From NCBI GenBank assembly GCA_964539515.1, contig CAZIJO010000006.1, positions 13,357 through 77,356 of the forward strand: a stretch of DNA of 64,000 nt, in the 5' to 3' direction. The notes beneath the pieces are model-generated. The model was given only the letters and a program-made list of their open reading frames with translations. It was not told where the DNA came from and did not search any database. The position numbers and the translations under genes are program-made. Below are positions 1 to 8,182 of the stretch, one piece after another. Numbering within the stretch: the first letter of the stretch is position 1; each line of letters begins with the position of its first letter. The DNA comes from JADLHS01 sp964539515 (lineage in GTDB: Bacteria; Verrucomicrobiota; Verrucomicrobiia; Limisphaerales; JADLHS01).

Positions 1-1212
1 GCGGAAGACCTTCTCGCCCCCCGCCGCGTCGGTCGCCGCCGCCGCCCCCTCTGGCTCGGCGGTGTTACCGCCACCGTTTGTCGCGAACCCTTCGGCCTGG
101 TGCTCGTGATTGCGCCGTCGAATTATCCCCTTTTTCTGCCCGGAGTGCAGGTATTGCAGGCGCTCGTGGCGGGCAACGCCGTTTTGCTCAAACCCGGGCC
201 CGGCGGCACGGCCGCCGCGTGCGAACTCGCGCGCTTGTTCAATGCAGCGGGACTTCCCTCCTTGCTGTTGCGGGTGCTGCCCGAAACTCCCGAAGCGGCC
301 CAGACCGCCATTCGCGCCGGTGTGGACAAGGTTTTCTTCACCGGTTCCGCCACCACGGGCGCAAAAATCCTGGCCCAACTCGCGCCCCTTGCGATCCCGG
401 CTGCGATGGAGCTTTCGGGTTGTGATGCGCTCATCATTCGCGCGGACGCCGATCTGGATCTGGCCGTGCAAGCGCTCGGCTTCGGACTGAGGCTTAATTC
501 CGGTCAGACCTGCATCGCCCCCCGCCGCGTATTCGTGGCCCGGGCGGTGGCGACTGAATTTGAAGGCCGGCTGGCGCGGCTCCTCTCCGATCATTGGCCC
601 GTAGCCTTCTCTCCCGCGCAACGGGAACGCGTGACACCGCTCCTGCGGGAAGCGGTGAACCAGGGGGCCCACTTTTTGTCGGGCAAAATCCTTCCGGGCG
701 GCGAGGTAATTGGCCCGGTGGTGATCGCTGGCGCGAACCCGTCGCTGCCCTTGCTGCGGCAGGACATTTTCGCGCCGCTCCTGACAATTCTTACCGTTTC
801 GGACGACAATGAAGCCATCGCTCTGGCCAATGATTGTCCTTATGCGCTGGGGGCTACGATCTTCACCCGGGATGAAACCGCCGCTCACTCACTGGCGGCG
901 CGGCTGAGTGCTGGCATCATTGTCATCAACGATCTGATTGTCCCCACGGCGGACGCACGCCTGCCCTTTGGCGGACGCAAACTCAGCGGGTTCGGATTCA
1001 CGCGCGGCCCGGAAGGACTGCTCGAAATGACCACCACGAAAGTGGTCACCCGGCGCCGTGGGCGGTGGCGTCCGCATTACGACCCACCGCGGGCGGAGGA
1101 TGAGGGGTTGTTTCTCAATTACCTCGGATTGGTTCACGGAGGTGAATTCCGTCACCGATGGAATTCGTTCCGCCGCCTGATCGCGAATCTGCTGGGCCGT
1201 GGCAAACCATGA
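1..1212 (+). CDS. Aldehyde dehydrogenase family protein, 5' end cut by window
   Basis: NAD(P)-dependent oxidation of an aldehyde to its acid, presumably cytosolic; the substrate cannot be read. The frame is open from base 1 without a start, so the N-terminus lies outside and 403 codons remain. Visible family marks are the cofactor-side IAPSNYP and LLKPGP segments, FTGSATTG, the general base Glu in MELSG, the catalytic Cys in SGQTCIAP, and the C-terminal PFGGRKLSGFG segment. The stop overlaps the start of the next gene by ATGA, so the two are probably translationally coupled. The family is clear. It could be a coniferyl- or fatty-aldehyde type enzyme, and nothing here decides. Confidence 0.88.
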   Translation, partial: AEDLLAPRRVGRRRRPLWLGGVTATVCREPFGLVLVIAPSNYPLFLPGVQVLQALVAGNAVLLKPGPGGTAAACELARLFNAAGLPSLLLRVLPETPEAAQTAIRAGVDKVFFTGSATTGAKILAQLAPLAIPAAMELSGCDALIIRADADLDLAVQALGFGLRLNSGQTCIAPRRVFVARAVATEFEGRLARLLSDHWPVAFSPAQRERVTPLLREAVNQGAHFLSGKILPGGEVIGPVVIAGANPSLPLLRQDIFAPLLTILTVSDDNEAIALANDCPYALGATIFTRDETAAHSLAARLSAGIIVINDLIVPTADARLPFGGRKLSGFGFTRGPEGLLEMTTTKVVTRRRGRWRPHYDPPRAEDEGLFLNYLGLVHGGEFRHRWNSFRRLIANLLGRGKP

Positions 1213-2516
1213 GAACCAAATTACCTGTTGCAGCCCGTGGCCTTGGCCGGCTCCTTGTCCTGGTGGTTTCCGGACTGGCAGCGCACGCCGAATTGTCCCC
1301 GACGGATTGGCCGCAATGGCGGGGGCCAAGCCGCGACGGCCGAGTCGTCGGGCCGCCCTGGCCGGCCAGCCTGTCCAAGACCCCACCCAAAAAACTGTGG
1401 CGGGTTGAACTTGGCCCGAGTTACTCCGGACCGATTGTCTGGTCGAATCTGGTCTTTACCACCGAGACCGTAGGCAAGACCACCGAGGTGGTGCAGGCGT
1501 TTGAGCGGGAAACCGGCAAGCCGGTCTGGCGGACCGAATGGGCCGGCGCGATGTCGGTCCCGTTTTTTGCCAAGTCCAACGGCGATTGGATTCGCGCCAC
1601 GCCCGCCTGTGACGGCGAGAGTCTGTTCGTAGCAGGAATGCGGGATGTTTTGATCTGCCTGGACGCCGCCACGGGCAAGGAACGCTGGCGTTATGACTTT
1701 GTGAACCGGCTCAAGACCGAGCTGCCCGCCTTTGGTTTTGTGTGTTCGCCCCTGGTGGATGGCGACGCGGTATTCGTTCAGGCGGGCGCCAGCCTGGCGA
1801 AATTGAACAAGCGGACCGGCGAATTGCTCTGGCGCAGCCTCAAGGACGACGGTGGAATGTTGGGCAGCGCATTCTCTTCCCCGGTGCTGGCAACGCTCGC
1901 GGGCCGCCGGCAATTGATTGTGCAAACCCGGGAACTGCTCGCCGGGGTGGAGCCGGCGGATGGCACGGTGTTGTGGTCGCAAAAAGTGGAGGCTTTTCGC
2001 GGCATGAACATTCTTACCCCAATCGTGCACGAGGACTTGCTTTTCACCAGCACCTACGGCGGAAAAACCCTGACCTTTCGCACGACCGAAACCGACGGCA
2101 AGTTTGCCCTGGCCCCAGCCTGGTCACACAAAGCGCAGGGTTACATGTCCACGCCGGTCGTGGTGCAGGGCGTGGCGTATCATCATCTCAAGAGTCAACG
2201 CGTCATGGCGATCGAACTCGCCACCGGGAAGGAACTGTGGACCAGTTCCGAGAGTTTCGGCAAATACTGGAGTCTCGTGGCACAGGGTGACAACCTCCTT
2301 GCGCTGGACCAAAACGGCTGGCTCTTTCTGCTGAAGGCCAATCTGCGGAAGCTCGACATCACGGACCGGATAAAAATTAGCGACCAGGAAACCTGGGGCC
2401 ACCTGGCGATCAGTGGCGACGAGTTTTTCATTCGTGAATTGAAGGCACTGGTCACCTATCGCTGGAGCGAGCCAGTTCCGGCCGCAGCGTTGGAATCAAA
2501 CCGCAATCGTCCGTGA
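1209..2516 (+). CDS. Secreted PQQ-like beta-propeller protein
   Basis: A 435-aa protein of the quinoprotein-like (PQQ_2) propeller type, probably exported. The start at 1209 is preferred over the upstream in-frame codon because it gives a basic n-region, a hydrophobic core and an AHA-like cleavage site, and it overlaps the dehydrogenase stop as ATGA. Blades are marked by repeated ATGK-E-WR or ETGKPVWR turns, and a WPQWRGP motif sits just after the signal peptide, as in many planctomycete and verrucomicrobial proteins. Such proteins are often scaffolds of unknown function; no catalytic residues or cofactor ligands can be assigned. Coupling to the dehydrogenase suggests a shared oxidative role, which is inference. 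Confidence 0.8.
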   Translation: MRTKLPVAARGLGRLLVLVVSGLAAHAELSPTDWPQWRGPSRDGRVVGPPWPASLSKTPPKKLWRVELGPSYSGPIVWSNLVFTTETVGKTTEVVQAFERETGKPVWRTEWAGAMSVPFFAKSNGDWIRATPACDGESLFVAGMRDVLICLDAATGKERWRYDFVNRLKTELPAFGFVCSPLVDGDAVFVQAGASLAKLNKRTGELLWRSLKDDGGMLGSAFSSPVLATLAGRRQLIVQTRELLAGVEPADGTVLWSQKVEAFRGMNILTPIVHEDLLFTSTYGGKTLTFRTTETDGKFALAPAWSHKAQGYMSTPVVVQGVAYHHLKSQRVMAIELATGKELWTSSESFGKYWSLVAQGDNLLALDQNGWLFLLKANLRKLDITDRIKISDQETWGHLAISGDEFFIRELKALVTYRWSEPVPAAALESNRNRP

Positions 2517-2775
2517 CATCAATCTCCCCCATCCGCGTACGAAACCGAACAAATCCAGCACTTGGTAAATCAGGGCAGGTGGAACAGCGGAGGGAAGCGG
2601 TTCATAATTTCCGGCCCACGCCGTACTTGCGTTTGCGGCACGCCCCGACAAAAATGCTGCGTCGCCGCCAAGCCACTGGACGAAGCCAGAGAAGCGTACC
2701 GCCACAAGGTGGGAGGTTGATTTGCGCCGCCGTCGCCATGGGGCCGGCTCGAGCTGAAAACGGAATTTTTGCCCG

Positions 2776-3768
2776 ATGAAAACTGACTTGTTACCCCTGA
2801 CGCAAACCGTTTCCTCCCCAGCTGAGGAAACGGAAGCGCAGCGGATCGTGACCATAGACTTCGCCGGACACTCGACGACTGCCGATCGACCCATGGCTTT
2901 GACGCGGGATACCGTGCTCACGCGACCCATTGGTCAACTTCAGGAGTCGGTGGCGGTGCGGGATGACAAGCCGGGCAGCCCGGATCGGGCGACCGACTTG
3001 CCGTTCATCTCCCGGCCGCTGCTGCGTTTGTTCACCTGGTATTCCCGCTACTATCTTCGACGGCATTTTAATTCCTTGCGCGTTTCCCGGGCGAGTGCGC
3101 TGCCCGTGCCAGCCGATCAGCCGCTGGTGATCTACTCCAATCACGCCTCCTGGTGGGATCCGCTGGTCGCTCTGCTCCTCTCGCAGGAATTTCTGCGCCA
3201 CCAGCGCGTGTTCGCCCCCATAGATGCCGTCGCCCTGGCAAGTTACGGTTTTTTCAATCGGCTGGGTGCGTTTGGTGTCGAACGGGACACCCGGCGCGGC
3301 GCGGGCCAATTCCTCCGCGTGGCGCGCACGATTTTGCAGCAACCCGGTAATGTCCTCTGGCTCACCCCTCAAAGTCGCTTCGCCGACGCACGAGAACGGC
3401 CGGCGAGTTTCAAGGCCGGGATTGGTCACCTGCCCAAGCAAGTCGCCAAATTATCCTTTGTTCCCGTCGCCATCGAATACGTTTTCTGGGAGGAACGCCG
3501 GCCGGAGATTCTCGCGCGTTTCGGCGAACCCTACGAAACCTGTGCTGAGGAAGTGCAGATGGCGCCGCAAGTGTGGACGCAGTTTTTTGCGGGCCGCCTC
3601 GCCGATACGCAGAATGCGCTCGCGGCGGAAGCCCGCCATCGTCAGCCTGAGAAGTTCCGTTGCCTGTTGCAGCGGGCCAACACCTGCCGTGGCATTTACG
3701 GTCGCTGGCAGGCGTTACAGGCGCATTGGCAGGGGAAACCACGCCAGAAGCAGCCCGGCAGATTGTGA
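2776..3768 (+). CDS. Lysophospholipid acyltransferase-like protein (PlsC fold)
   Basis: A 330-aa protein of the 1-acyl-glycerol-3-phosphate acyltransferase superfamily. The HX4D-type motif NHASWWDP lies at about residue 122 and the second block resembles the arginine and PxxR region (LTPQSRFAD). It would transfer an acyl chain to a lipid or carotenoid-like acceptor at the inner face of the membrane. The first 90 residues are polar and match no domain I recognise, so the true start may be the ATG at 2893. The 259 bp before it show no gene. It differs from the cluster acyltransferases near 46.7, 47.9 and 57.2 kb, and no acyl donor can be inferred. Confidence 0.75.
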   Translation: MKTDLLPLTQTVSSPAEETEAQRIVTIDFAGHSTTADRPMALTRDTVLTRPIGQLQESVAVRDDKPGSPDRATDLPFISRPLLRLFTWYSRYYLRRHFNSLRVSRASALPVPADQPLVIYSNHASWWDPLVALLLSQEFLRHQRVFAPIDAVALASYGFFNRLGAFGVERDTRRGAGQFLRVARTILQQPGNVLWLTPQSRFADARERPASFKAGIGHLPKQVAKLSFVPVAIEYVFWEERRPEILARFGEPYETCAEEVQMAPQVWTQFFAGRLADTQNALAAEARHRQPEKFRCLLQRANTCRGIYGRWQALQAHWQGKPRQKQPGRL

Positions 3769-4045
3769 ACTTCGTCGCGCTCGCTCTCATCGCGACCCTG
3801 CCCGCCAGCATTTCATCCGGAGGCGGTCGATTATTCGTCCGAGTTTTCACACGCTGTGAGGAAGCCCCGTCATGAGCCGCCTGGAAGACTCAACCAGCAG
3901 CCAGTGTCCGGCACCGCCAACCATCCGGCCCGGTCGCATTGATAGGCGTGGGGCAATGGTGCCGACCGGTCCGGCTTTTCGCTGGCAGGCCGTCCGTATG
4001 GAAGCGACGCCATTGCGATACCAGAACCCGGTTCGCCCCTGCCCC

Positions 4046-4582
4046 ATGAAACTTGCCTTCACGCTGTTCGGTCTCGGCATGGCTTTGATGGCGAATGCAG
4101 CGCCGCTGAACCCGCTGGCTGCCCTCGTCACCAATGCTCCCGCCTGCATCGATTTGCCGGACCAATTCGAGGTGCGGCACAAGCTCACCTTCCCCGCCAC
4201 CAATCTCCTCCTACTGACGATTGCAGACCATGAAGGCTCAAAGCAAGTTGCGAGCTGGGTGGCCCCGGTGCACAGCCGCTATGGCCCGCGCGTAGCCATC
4301 AGCGGCATCGCAGCTGTATCCGCGGTGCCGGGATGGTTGCGAGGTGTGGTGCGCCGGCAGTTTCGGCAGCAGCAATCTTATCCGGTCCTGCTGGACTGGT
4401 CCGGCGCCACCGTGAAAGCCTTCGCCAGCGCGCCGGATTGCGTCAACGTCTTCGTCGTCGATGAACAAGGGCGGATCTTGAATCGGTTCACCGGAGAAGC
4501 ACAGGCGCGTAATTTGGCGGCATTGTATTCCACGATCGATCTGGCCCTGGCGGGGAACAAGCACTCGGTCACGCCGCCATGA
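4046..4582 (+). CDS. Exported thioredoxin-fold-like hypothetical protein
   Basis: A 178-aa protein with an N-terminal signal peptide (hydrophobic run ending near ANAAPL). The frame is open upstream to 3872, but the ATG at 4046 is chosen because it creates the signal peptide. The body, with a FVVDEQGRI strand and turn near the C-terminus and a preceding YPVLLDWSG, resembles redoxin/TlpA-like folds, but no CxxC is present, so any redox activity is doubtful. The stop overlaps the photolyase start by ATGA, suggesting co-translation. Function unknown; the fold assignment is tentative. Confidence 0.55.
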   Translation: MKLAFTLFGLGMALMANAAPLNPLAALVTNAPACIDLPDQFEVRHKLTFPATNLLLLTIADHEGSKQVASWVAPVHSRYGPRVAISGIAAVSAVPGWLRGVVRRQFRQQQSYPVLLDWSGATVKAFASAPDCVNVFVVDEQGRILNRFTGEAQARNLAALYSTIDLALAGNKHSVTPP

Positions 4583-6045
4583 AGCGCGCCGACGTCACCG
4601 GCGGGGGGCGCGCGGCCGCCACCCTGGTTTGGTTCCGGATCGATCTGCGGCTGGCGGACAACCCGGCGTTGCTGGCGGCGACAAAATTGGGCGGCCCGGT
4701 CGTGCCTGTCTTTATTCACGCACCAGAGGAGGAAGCGCCCTGGTCGCCGGGCGGCGCGTCGAATTGGTGGCTGCATCAATCGCTAACCGCCCTGGCCGCC
4801 TCACTTCACAAAGCCAGTTCCCGGTTGATCATCCGGCGCGGACCAACCCGGGAAGCTCTGCTAACGCTCGTGGCCGAGACCGGCGCCACGGCGGTAGTCT
4901 GGAATCGCCGTTACGAACCGGCCGTCATTGCCCGCGACAAAGGCGTCAAAGAGGCGCTGCGCCATGCCGGGGTCGGGGCTGAAAGCTTCAATGCTGCGTT
5001 GTTGCATGAGCCTTGGACGATTAAAAACCAGAGCGGGCTGCCATTTCGGGTCTTCACCCCGTTTTGGAAACACTGCCTTGCGCAACCCGCTCCGCCTGCG
5101 CCTTTGTCCGAACCGGGCAGGTTGATTGCGCCCCGGCAGTGGCCCGGAACGCTTGCCCTCAACGATCTGGAACTCGAACCAAAATTCAACTGGGCACCCG
5201 GGCTCAAGGCCGCCTGGCAACCGGGCGCCGCCGGCGCCCACACCCAACTCAAACGCTTCCTCGAGACAGCCCACACCAACTACAGCGACCAACGCAATCA
5301 ACCCGCCGTGGCTGGCACCTCGCGGCTTTCGCCGCATCTCCACTTTGGCGAAATAAGCCCCCGCCAGATCTGGTCGGCGCTTCAAAACCATGCCGGCCAC
5401 GGCCCGGGGGACTGGCGGGCGTCGCAATTCCTCACCGAGGTTGGCTGGCGCGAGTTTGCCCATCACCTCATCTATCATTTCCCACACACCCCGGACCAGC
5501 CATTGCGCGCCGAGTTTAATCGCTTTCCCTGGCGCCAAGACGCGGAGTTTCGCGCGGCCTGGCAAAGGGGGAACACCGGTTTTCCCATCGTGGATGCCGG
5601 CATGCGCGAGTTGTGGACCACGGGCTGGATGCACAATCGCGTGCGGATGATTGTGGCCTCCTTTCTCGTAAAGGACCTTCTCCTGTCCTGGACCGAAGGC
5701 GCCCGGTGGTTCTGGGACACGTTGGTGGACGCCGATCTCGCGCAGAACACGCTCGGCTGGCAATGGACCGCGGGCTGCGGGGCGGACGCCGCTCCGTATT
5801 TCCGCGTGTTCAATCCGATGAGCCAGGGCGCCAAATTTGATCCCAACGGGGATTATGTCCGGCGTTGGTGTCCCGAACTGGCAAAGCTTCCTGATGCGTG
5901 GCTGCACCAACCGTGGGAGGCCCCGCCGGAAATTCTCGCCCGTGCGGGGATCGTGCTTGGACGGGACTATCCCGAACCCGTGGTCAACCATGCCATCGCC
6001 CGCGAGATCGCCCTGGAGGCGTTTGCCACCCTCAAAGGCCGCTGA
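4579..6045 (+). CDS. phr: Deoxyribodipyrimidine photo-lyase / cryptochrome family
   Basis: A 488-aa flavoprotein that uses light to split pyrimidine dimers in DNA. The N-terminal antenna domain begins with LVWFRIDLRLADNPAL, close to the family signature. The FAD/DNA-binding half carries TEVGWREFAHHL, the aromatic-rich WQWTAGCGADAAPYFRVFNP segment typical of class I CPD photolyases, and GDYVRRWCPEL near the end. Length is normal for the family (about 470-490 aa). It overlaps the preceding exported protein by 4 bp. A cryptochrome with purely signalling function cannot be excluded, but the class I signatures favour repair. Confidence 0.93.
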   Translation: MKRADVTGGGRAAATLVWFRIDLRLADNPALLAATKLGGPVVPVFIHAPEEEAPWSPGGASNWWLHQSLTALAASLHKASSRLIIRRGPTREALLTLVAETGATAVVWNRRYEPAVIARDKGVKEALRHAGVGAESFNAALLHEPWTIKNQSGLPFRVFTPFWKHCLAQPAPPAPLSEPGRLIAPRQWPGTLALNDLELEPKFNWAPGLKAAWQPGAAGAHTQLKRFLETAHTNYSDQRNQPAVAGTSRLSPHLHFGEISPRQIWSALQNHAGHGPGDWRASQFLTEVGWREFAHHLIYHFPHTPDQPLRAEFNRFPWRQDAEFRAAWQRGNTGFPIVDAGMRELWTTGWMHNRVRMIVASFLVKDLLLSWTEGARWFWDTLVDADLAQNTLGWQWTAGCGADAAPYFRVFNPMSQGAKFDPNGDYVRRWCPELAKLPDAWLHQPWEAPPEILARAGIVLGRDYPEPVVNHAIAREIALEAFATLKGR

Positions 6046-6109
6046 CTCGGCCAGCGCCAAAACACCTCCGGTCACCATGGTTTTTTGTCGAACCGACCGA
6101 GCTTCGACC

Positions 6110-6140
6110 TTGACGGCGGCGGAAGGGTTGATTGTATTAT
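6110..6140 (+). promoter_or_regulatory. Candidate promoter, possibly leaderless, for the first DUF3568 lipoprotein
   Basis: TTGACG (6110-6115), a 19-bp spacer and TATTAT (6135-6140), followed after 6 nt by the ATG at 6147. Transcription would be expected to start at or next to the start codon, giving a leaderless or nearly leaderless mRNA. The same layout precedes the paralog at 6668. Confidence 0.4.
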
Positions 6141-6146
6141 GCCCGA

Positions 6147-6542
6147 ATGAAGATAGGAATTTTTGTGATATTGGCCGGAGTTGCGCTCGGCATGACTGGC
6201 TGCGTTAACACCGTCACCGACGACAAGACCGCCGGGTTGTATTTGTCGCGGGACAAGGTCGAAGGCCGCTATAAGTTTCCGCTGAACACCGTATTTGAGG
6301 CATCGCGCAAAGCGCTCCAGGCTTTGGGGCAGGTGAGCCGCGAATCCACGTTACTGGAAAGCACCAATCAGGTGCGGGCCCTCGAGGGAAAAGTTCGCGG
6401 TACCGATGTGTGGATCCGGGTTGAGGCGGTGGATCCCCAGGTGACGGCCGTAAAAGTACAGGCGCGGACGACCTGGGTTGGCAGCGATGTTCCGGTCGCC
6501 CACGATGTGGAAAAGCAAATCGCTTTGGAACTCGCTCGCTAA
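6147..6542 (+). CDS. DUF3568 family lipoprotein, copy 1
   Basis: A 131-aa lipoprotein with a hydrophobic signal and a lipobox ending in MTGC at residue 15-18, so it should be lipidated and anchored to a membrane. The mature part (KFPLNTVFEASRKAL, then alternating strands) matches the DUF3568 type common in Verrucomicrobiota and some proteobacteria; function unknown. The ATG at 6147 is chosen over an upstream TTG because it places the signal peptide at the N-terminus. It is followed at 126 bp by a paralog of the same architecture (6668), evidently a tandem duplication. Confidence 0.75.
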   Translation: MKIGIFVILAGVALGMTGCVNTVTDDKTAGLYLSRDKVEGRYKFPLNTVFEASRKALQALGQVSRESTLLESTNQVRALEGKVRGTDVWIRVEAVDPQVTAVKVQARTTWVGSDVPVAHDVEKQIALELAR

Positions 6543-6630
6543 TCCGTTCGGTCCGGGAGCGACGGGTTCCGCCAAAGGCCTGGTGCGGGCGGGAGCCCGC
6601 CGCGGCCCCAAATCCAGCCCGGCTTCGTTC

Positions 6631-6661
6631 TTGACGCCCGTGGCGGATGTGATGGCATCTT
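6631..6661 (+). promoter_or_regulatory. Candidate promoter for the second DUF3568 lipoprotein
   Basis: TTGACG (6631-6636), a 19-bp spacer and CATCTT (6656-6661), then 6 nt to the ATG at 6668. The -10 is weak, but spacing and distance to the ATG are identical to the upstream paralog. Confidence 0.3.
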
Positions 6662-6667
6662 AAGGAT

Positions 6668-7066
6668 ATGAAAAAAGAAACTCTTGCTGTGCTCGCCGCC
6701 GCCGCCCTTTGCGTCTTTGGTTGTAAGAGCAGCACCGTCGCGGATCGGCAACCCGGCCCGATGCCGGGCTACCGCGACCGGACGGAACGCCGCTTTGATC
6801 GACCGCTGAACGATGTCTTCGCCGCGGCCAAGCGGGCCTTTGTCAGTTATGGAAACATCACCGCGGAGAACTCATTCTTCTCCACCACCAACCAGGTGCA
6901 CACGCTGGCCGGCCTCGTGAATCAGTCCCGGGTTTGGATGCGAATCGAAGGCGTGACGCCGACCGCCACGCTGGTGACCGTGCAAATTCGCGCCAAGATG
7001 GGCGGCACGGATCTGGCCATGGCGGAGGAGTTGGAAAACCGGATCGCTTTTGAACTGACGCCTTGA
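6668..7066 (+). CDS. DUF3568 family lipoprotein, copy 2
   Basis: A 132-aa predicted lipoprotein with a hydrophobic signal ending in VFGC (Cys at residue 19) followed by KSS. It shares with its neighbour the layout RRFDRPLNDVFAAAKRAF, a TTNQVHTLAG turn, a VWMRIEGV strand and a C-terminal ENRIAFEL helix. The two copies have diverged substantially, so the duplication is not recent. The function of the family is unknown; envelope location is inferred from the lipobox. A strong hairpin terminator follows 34 bp after the stop. Confidence 0.72.
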   Translation: MKKETLAVLAAAALCVFGCKSSTVADRQPGPMPGYRDRTERRFDRPLNDVFAAAKRAFVSYGNITAENSFFSTTNQVHTLAGLVNQSRVWMRIEGVTPTATLVTVQIRAKMGGTDLAMAEELENRIAFELTP

Positions 7067-7100
7067 TCCTGCCGGACGCGGCAGCGATTCCCTTCAGCAG

Positions 7101-7134
7101 TGCCGGGCGGCAAAGGCCCGGCATTTTCGTTTTT
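7101..7134 (+). terminator. Rho-independent terminator
   Basis: A perfect 8-bp GC-rich stem (TGCCGGGC at 7101-7108, GCCCGGCA at 7116-7123) with a 7-nt loop, followed by a T-rich tract (7124-7134). It lies just downstream of the second DUF3568 lipoprotein gene. Confidence 0.75.
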
Positions 7135-7250
7135 CCGACCGCTGCGGTAGTGACCGGCCAGCGTGGGAGAAGTTATCGCCCGCTTATGCATCCCCTGCCC
7201 TTTTCCGTTCGCATCCAGGGCCAGCCTGGTTTTCCAAACGCGCGGCGACG

Positions 7251-7556
7251 TCAAGACCCCGCCAGCCGCCGCAAATAGTCGAAGGCGAAAATCCCGCTAT
7301 TGTGGCCGTCCCGCCAAACGGGCTGGATCGCATAACCGCCCACCGGGACGAAGCGCACCAGTTCAAAGGCCGTTGGCGCCAAAGGCGTGTCCGGCGATTT
7401 GTAAAGATTGCCCAGGATGTCCACTTCGCCGTGACAGCCCGCACACGGACAGGCTCGCCGCAGCTTTTCCAGGGCGATGAAACTTTCCGTTCCGTCATCC
7501 CAGCGGATCGCCAGCTCGTTCCCGATATTCTGAACATCCAATGCGCGCATCGCCAC
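7251..7556 (-). CDS. DUF971 domain protein
   Basis: A 101-aa single-domain protein like the N-terminal zinc-binding domain of gamma-butyrobetaine hydroxylase. It has IRWDDG, a RACPCAGCHGE cysteine cluster and a C-terminal SGIFAFDYLRRL. Stand-alone DUF971 proteins are widespread and often sit near Mrp/ApbC or other iron-sulfur assembly genes. Here the gene points away from an IscU-like scaffold starting at 7676, which fits an iron-sulfur link. The start could also be the internal ATG two codons later. The biochemical role is unproven. Confidence 0.78.
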   Translation of the reverse strand: MAMRALDVQNIGNELAIRWDDGTESFIALEKLRRACPCAGCHGEVDILGNLYKSPDTPLAPTAFELVRFVPVGGYAIQPVWRDGHNSGIFAFDYLRRLAGS

Positions 7557-7675
7557 AGCCTACAAAAAGAAGTCCCCCGGCACAAACGCCATCGCGCCGG
7601 CCGCCGGTCCGTCCGCGAAAATTGGCATGGGCAGCCCGGCGCAAATCCGCTACCTTGGGCAGGGAAAACCAAGCC

Positions 7676-8182
7676 ATGAACAAAAGCACCAACGACGATT
7701 TACAGGCTCGCATCCAGGCCGCGCTCGCCGATCCGCAAAACCTGGGTGAGTTGGCCGACGCCGACGCCGTGGGCACAGTCGGCAATTCGGATTGCGGCGA
7801 AATGCTGCGGATGTGGGTGAAGTTCAAGCAGCAGGATGGCAAGCGGGTCATTGACCGCGCCACGTTTCAATCCTTCGGCTGCGAGACGGCCATTGCCGTT
7901 GCAAGTCTGGCGACGGAATTGATTCGTGGGAAAACCGCCGAGGAAGCGCTCGCGCTCAAGACGGAGGAACTGGCGGGTGAACTGGGCGCCCTGCCACCGA
8001 TGAAAATTCACTGCGCCCAACTGGTGGAAGGAGCTTTGCGCTCGGCGCTCACCCCACCCGCGGGGTCGGCCCCACCACCACCGGAATCCAAGCCCGACCG
8101 GCCTGCCGCGGCGCCGACTTTGCTCGACAGCTTTTCCGCCACCAAGGCGGGCAGTGTCAAAATTACTTTTTTGGATCCGTGA
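7676..8182 (+). CDS. IscU/NifU-like iron-sulfur scaffold protein
   Basis: A 168-aa protein of the IscU/NifU N-terminal family, which assembles [2Fe-2S]/[4Fe-4S] clusters for delivery to apoproteins. The three conserved cysteines are in NSDCGEM, FGCETAIA and KIHCAQLVE, in the expected order. After about residue 125 there is a Pro/Ala-rich extension. The ATG at 7676 was chosen because homology starts just after it, although the frame extends further upstream. The 3' end overlaps the 3' end of hflX on the other strand by 20 bp. No iscS or sufB is seen nearby. Confidence 0.82.
   Translation: MNKSTNDDLQARIQAALADPQNLGELADADAVGTVGNSDCGEMLRMWVKFKQQDGKRVIDRATFQSFGCETAIAVASLATELIRGKTAEEALALKTEELAGELGALPPMKIHCAQLVEGALRSALTPPAGSAPPPPESKPDRPAAAPTLLDSFSATKAGSVKITFLDP

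Noticed and set aside
2513..2779. An 88-aa open frame between the PQQ-propeller and acyltransferase genes
   Set aside because: Arg/Pro-rich composition with no family resemblance. It looks like chance open frame in GC-rich DNA.
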